Source: Arenicola marina
Lineage: Eukaryota; Annelida; Polychaeta; Arenicolidae
Assembly: GCA_964019135.1 (NCBI GenBank)
Contig: OZ025252.1
Location: forward strand, 7,270,823 to 7,334,822
DNA length: 64,000 nt
Reading direction: 5' to 3'
The notes under the pieces are model-generated. The model did no database searches. It was given only the letters and a program-made list of their open reading frames with translations, and was not told where the DNA came from. Shown piece by piece: positions 61,101 through 64,000 of this stretch (its first letter is position 1; each line of letters starts with the position of its first letter). The translations under genes and the position numbers were made by a program.

Positions 61101-64000
61101 TGCGGGAAAGGAAGGAGGAGAAGCAGGGTGAGGGAGAGGAAGGGGGAGAAGCAGGGTGAGAGAGAGGAGGGGGAGAAGCAGGGTGAGGGAGAGGAAGGGG
61201 GAGAAGCAGGGTTAGGGAGAGGAGGGAGAGAAGCAGGGTAAGGGAGAGGAGGGGGGAGAAGCAGGGTGAGGGAGAGGAAGGGGGAGAAGCAAGGTTAGGG
61301 AGAGGAGGGGGGAGAAGCAGGGTAAGGGAGAGGAAGGGGGAGAAGCAGGGTGAGGGAGAGGAGGGGGGAGAAGCAGGGTGAGAGAGAGGAGGGGGAGAAG
61401 CAGGGTGAGAGAGAGGAGGGGGGAAAAGCAGGGTGAGGGAAAGGAAGGGGGAGAAGCAGGGTGAGGGAAAGCAAGGGGTAGAAGCAGGGTGAGGGAGAGA
61501 AAGGGGGAGAAGCAAGGTGAGGGAGAGGAAGGGGGGAGAAGCAGGGTGAGAGAGAGGGGGAGAAGCAGGGTGAGGGAGAGGAGGGGGGAGAAGCAGGGTG
61601 AAGGAAAGGAAGGGGGAGAAGCAGGGTGAGGGAGAGGAGGGGGAGAAGCAGGGTGAGGGAGAGGAGGGGGGAGAAGCAGGGTGAGGGAGAGGAGGGGGAA
61701 AAGCAGGGTGAGGGAGAGGAGGGGGGAGAAGCAGGGTGAGAGAGAGGAGGGGGGAGAAGCAGGGTGAGGGAAAGGAAGGGGGAGAAGCAGGGTGAGGGAG
61801 AGGAAGGGGGAGAAGCAGGGTGAGAGAGAGGAGGGGGGAGAAGCAGGGTGAGGGAAAGGAAGGGGGAGAAGCAGGGTGAGGGAGAGGAAGGGGGAGAAGC
61901 AGGGTGAGAGAGAGGAGGGGGGAGAAGCAGGGGGAGGGAGAGGAGGGGGAGAAGCAGGGCGAGGGAAAGGAAGGGGAGAAGCAGGGTTCGGGAGAGGAGG
62001 GGGAGAAGCAGGGTGAGGGAGAGGAGGGGGGAGAAGCAGGGTGAGGGAGAGGAGGGGGAGAAGCAGGGTGAGGGAGAGGAGGGGGGAGAAGCAGGGTGAG
62101 GGAAAGGAAGGGGGAGAAGCAGGGTGAGGGAGAGGAAGGGGGAGAATCAGGGTGAGAGAGAGGAGGGGGGAGAAGCAGGGGGAGGGAGAGGAAGGGGGAG
62201 AAGCAGGGTGAGAGAGAGGAGGGGGGAGAAGCAGGGGGAGGGAGAGGAGGGGGAGAAGCAGGGCGAGGGAAAGGAAGGGGAGAAGCAGGGTTCGGGAGAG
62301 GAGGGGGAGAAGCAGGGTGAGGGAGAGGAGGGGGGAGAAGCAGGGTGAGGGAGAGGAGGGGGAGAAGCAGGGTGAGGGAGAGGAGGGGGGAGAAGCAGGG
62401 TGAGGGAGAGGAGGGGGGAGAAGCAGGGTGAGGGAGAGGAGGGGGGAGAAGCAGGGGGAGGGAGAGGAGGGGGAGAAACAGGGTGAGGGAGAGGAGGGGG
62501 GAGAAGCAGGGGGAGGGAGAGGAGTGTGGAGTAGCAGGGTGGGGGAGAGGAGGGGGGAGAAGCAGGGTGAGGGGGAGGAAGGGGGAGAAGCAGAGTGAGG
62601 GAGAGGAGGGGGGAAAAGCAGGGTGAGGGGGAGGAGGGGGGAGAAGCAGGGTGTGGGAGAGGAGGGGGAGAAGCAGGGTAAGGGAGAGGAGGGGGGAGAA
62701 GCAGGGTGAGGGAGAGGAGGGGGGAGAAGCAGGGTGAGGGAGAGGAGGGGGGAGAAGCAGGGTGAGGGAGAGGAGGGGGGAGAAGCAGGGTAAGGGAGAG
62801 GAGGGGGGAGAAGCAGGGTGAGGGAGAGGAGGGGGGAGAAGCAGGGTGAGGGAGAGGAGGGGGGAGAAGCAGGGTGAGGGAGAGGAAGGGGGAGAAGCAG
62901 GGTGAGGGAGAGGAGGGGGGAGAAGCAGGGTGAGGGAGAGGAGGGGGGAGAAGCAAGGTGGGGGAGAGGTGGGGGGAGAAGCAGGGTGAGGGAGAGGAGT
63001 GTGGAGAAGCAGGGTGAGGGAGAGGAGGGGGAGAAGCAGGGTGGGGGAGAAGCAGGGTGAGGGAGAGGAGGGGGAGAAGCAGGGTGAGAGAGAGGAGGGG
63101 GGAGAAGCAGGGTGAGGGAAAGGAAGGGGGAGAAGCAGGGTGAGGGACAGGAAGGGGGAGAAGCAGGGTGAGGGAGAGGAGGGGGGAGAAGCAGGGTGAG
63201 GGAGAGGAGGGGGAGAAGCAGGGTGAGAGAGAGGAGGGGGGAGAAGCAGGGTGAGGGAAAGGAATTAAGGGGGAGAAGCAGGGTGAGGGAGAGCAAGGGG
63301 GAGAAGCAGGGTGAGGGAGAGAAAGGGGGAGAAGCAGGGTGAGGGAGAGGAAGGGGGGAGAAGCAGGGTGAGAGAGAGGAGGGGGAGAAGCAGGGTGAGG
63401 GAGAGGAGGGGGGAGAAGCAGGGTGAGGGAAATGAAGGGGGAGAAGCAGGGAGAGGGAGAGGAGGGGGAGAAGCAGGGTGAGGGAGAGGAGTGTGGAGAA
63501 GCAGGGTGAGGGAGAGGAGGGGGAGAAGCAGGGTGAGGGAGAGGAGGGGGGAGAAGCAGGGGGAGAGAGAGGAGGGGGGAGAAGCAGGGTGAGGGAGAGG
63601 AGGGGGAGAAGCAGGGTGAGGGAGAGGAGTGTGGAGAAGCAGGGTGAGGGAGAGGAGGGGGGAGAAGCAGGGTGAGGGAAAGGAAGGGGGAGAAGCAGGG
63701 TGAGGGAGAGGAAAGAGGAGAAGCAGGGTGACCGAGAGAAGGGGGGAGAAGCAGGGTGAGGGAGAGGAAGGGGGAGAAGCAGGGTGAGGGCGAGGAGGGG
63801 GAGAAGCAGCGTGAGGGAGAGGAGGGGGGAGAAGCAGGGTGAGGGAGAGAAAGGGTGATAAGCAGGGTGAGGGAGAGGAGGGGGAGAAGCAGGGTGAGGG
63901 AGAGGAGGGGAGAAGCAGGGGGAGAGAGAGGAGGGGGGAGAAGCAGGGTGAGGGAAAGGAAGGGGAGAAGCAGGGTGAGGGAGAGGAAGGGAGAAAAGCA
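55130..64000 (+). repeat. 27-28-bp purine-rich satellite, runs off the window
   Basis: Over 300 units of GGGAGAAGCAGGGTGAGGGA plus a G-rich end, usually 27 or 28 bp. Higher-order copies: three 359-bp blocks (about 55520-56482), a 1,006-bp shift (57116 to 58122; 57616 to 58622) and a segment from about 59040 recurring 4,068 bp later near 63108. A GGAATTAAGGG marker unit sits near 57822, 58828, 59195 and 63262. The minus strand lacks stops by composition. Confidence 0.98.

Noticed and set aside
55120..63296. Very long minus-strand open frames (826, 772 and 694 codons) of Pro/Ser/Leu repeats
   Set aside because: The pyrimidine-rich strand of the 27-28-bp satellite has almost no chance of forming TAA, TAG or TGA, and all three frames are read in turn (28-residue period from 28-bp units). 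There is no splice, start or domain evidence.

Overview
This is a stretch of an invertebrate animal nuclear genome. It has short exons with GT..AG introns, tRNA-derived SINEs, a foldback transposon and many minisatellites, and no bacterial or viral gene layout. The domain repertoire (antistasin, WAP, thyroglobulin-1, Kunitz and lustrin-type modules shuffled as phase-1 exons) fits a lancelet-like deuterostome or another marine invertebrate. A lancelet is my best guess, but the species is inference.

Three genes are supported by spliced reading frames. (1) On the minus strand, from 20420 down past the left edge, is ERO1, the endoplasmic reticulum thiol oxidase. Its C-terminal exons lie outside the window. 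It carries a tandemly duplicated 93-bp core exon (2653-2745 and 2833-2925) with matched phases, which looks like a mutually exclusive pair, and I cannot find the exon with the shuttle cysteines. (2) On the plus strand at 22019-27321 is NDUFAF7, the mitochondrial complex I assembly methyltransferase; nine exons were found and the first exon was not. (3) On the plus strand at 28940-53772 is a protein of about 1,840 residues in about 35 exons, all phase-compatible and summing to a whole number of codons. It has a signal peptide, a Gly-rich repeat region, EGF, three antistasin, three WAP, four thyroglobulin-1, one lustrin-like and two Kunitz domains, several unnamed Cys-rich modules, a SEA-like domain with a G-S-I-I-V motif, one transmembrane helix and a short tail. 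It looks like a membrane-anchored protease-inhibitor scaffold.

The rest is introns and repeats. The recurring oddity is that several minisatellites begin exactly at an exon's 5' splice site, so the units carry copies of the exon end plus the GT donor: NDUFAF7 at 23849, and the big gene at 32056, 33076 and 34906. The ERO1 alternative exon is similarly abutted by an array at 2647. Other arrays are a 50-bp array with E2F-like sites (16.5 kb), a 79-bp array with 13-unit higher-order repeats (50.1-52.2 kb), and a 27-28-bp purine-rich satellite that fills 55.1 kb to the right edge and runs off it. The long open frames in that satellite are artefacts of its base composition.

ERO1 and the big gene enter the secretory pathway, and ERO1 supplies disulfides that a cysteine-rich ectodomain would need. 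Nothing in the sequence shows that the three neighbours are functionally linked.
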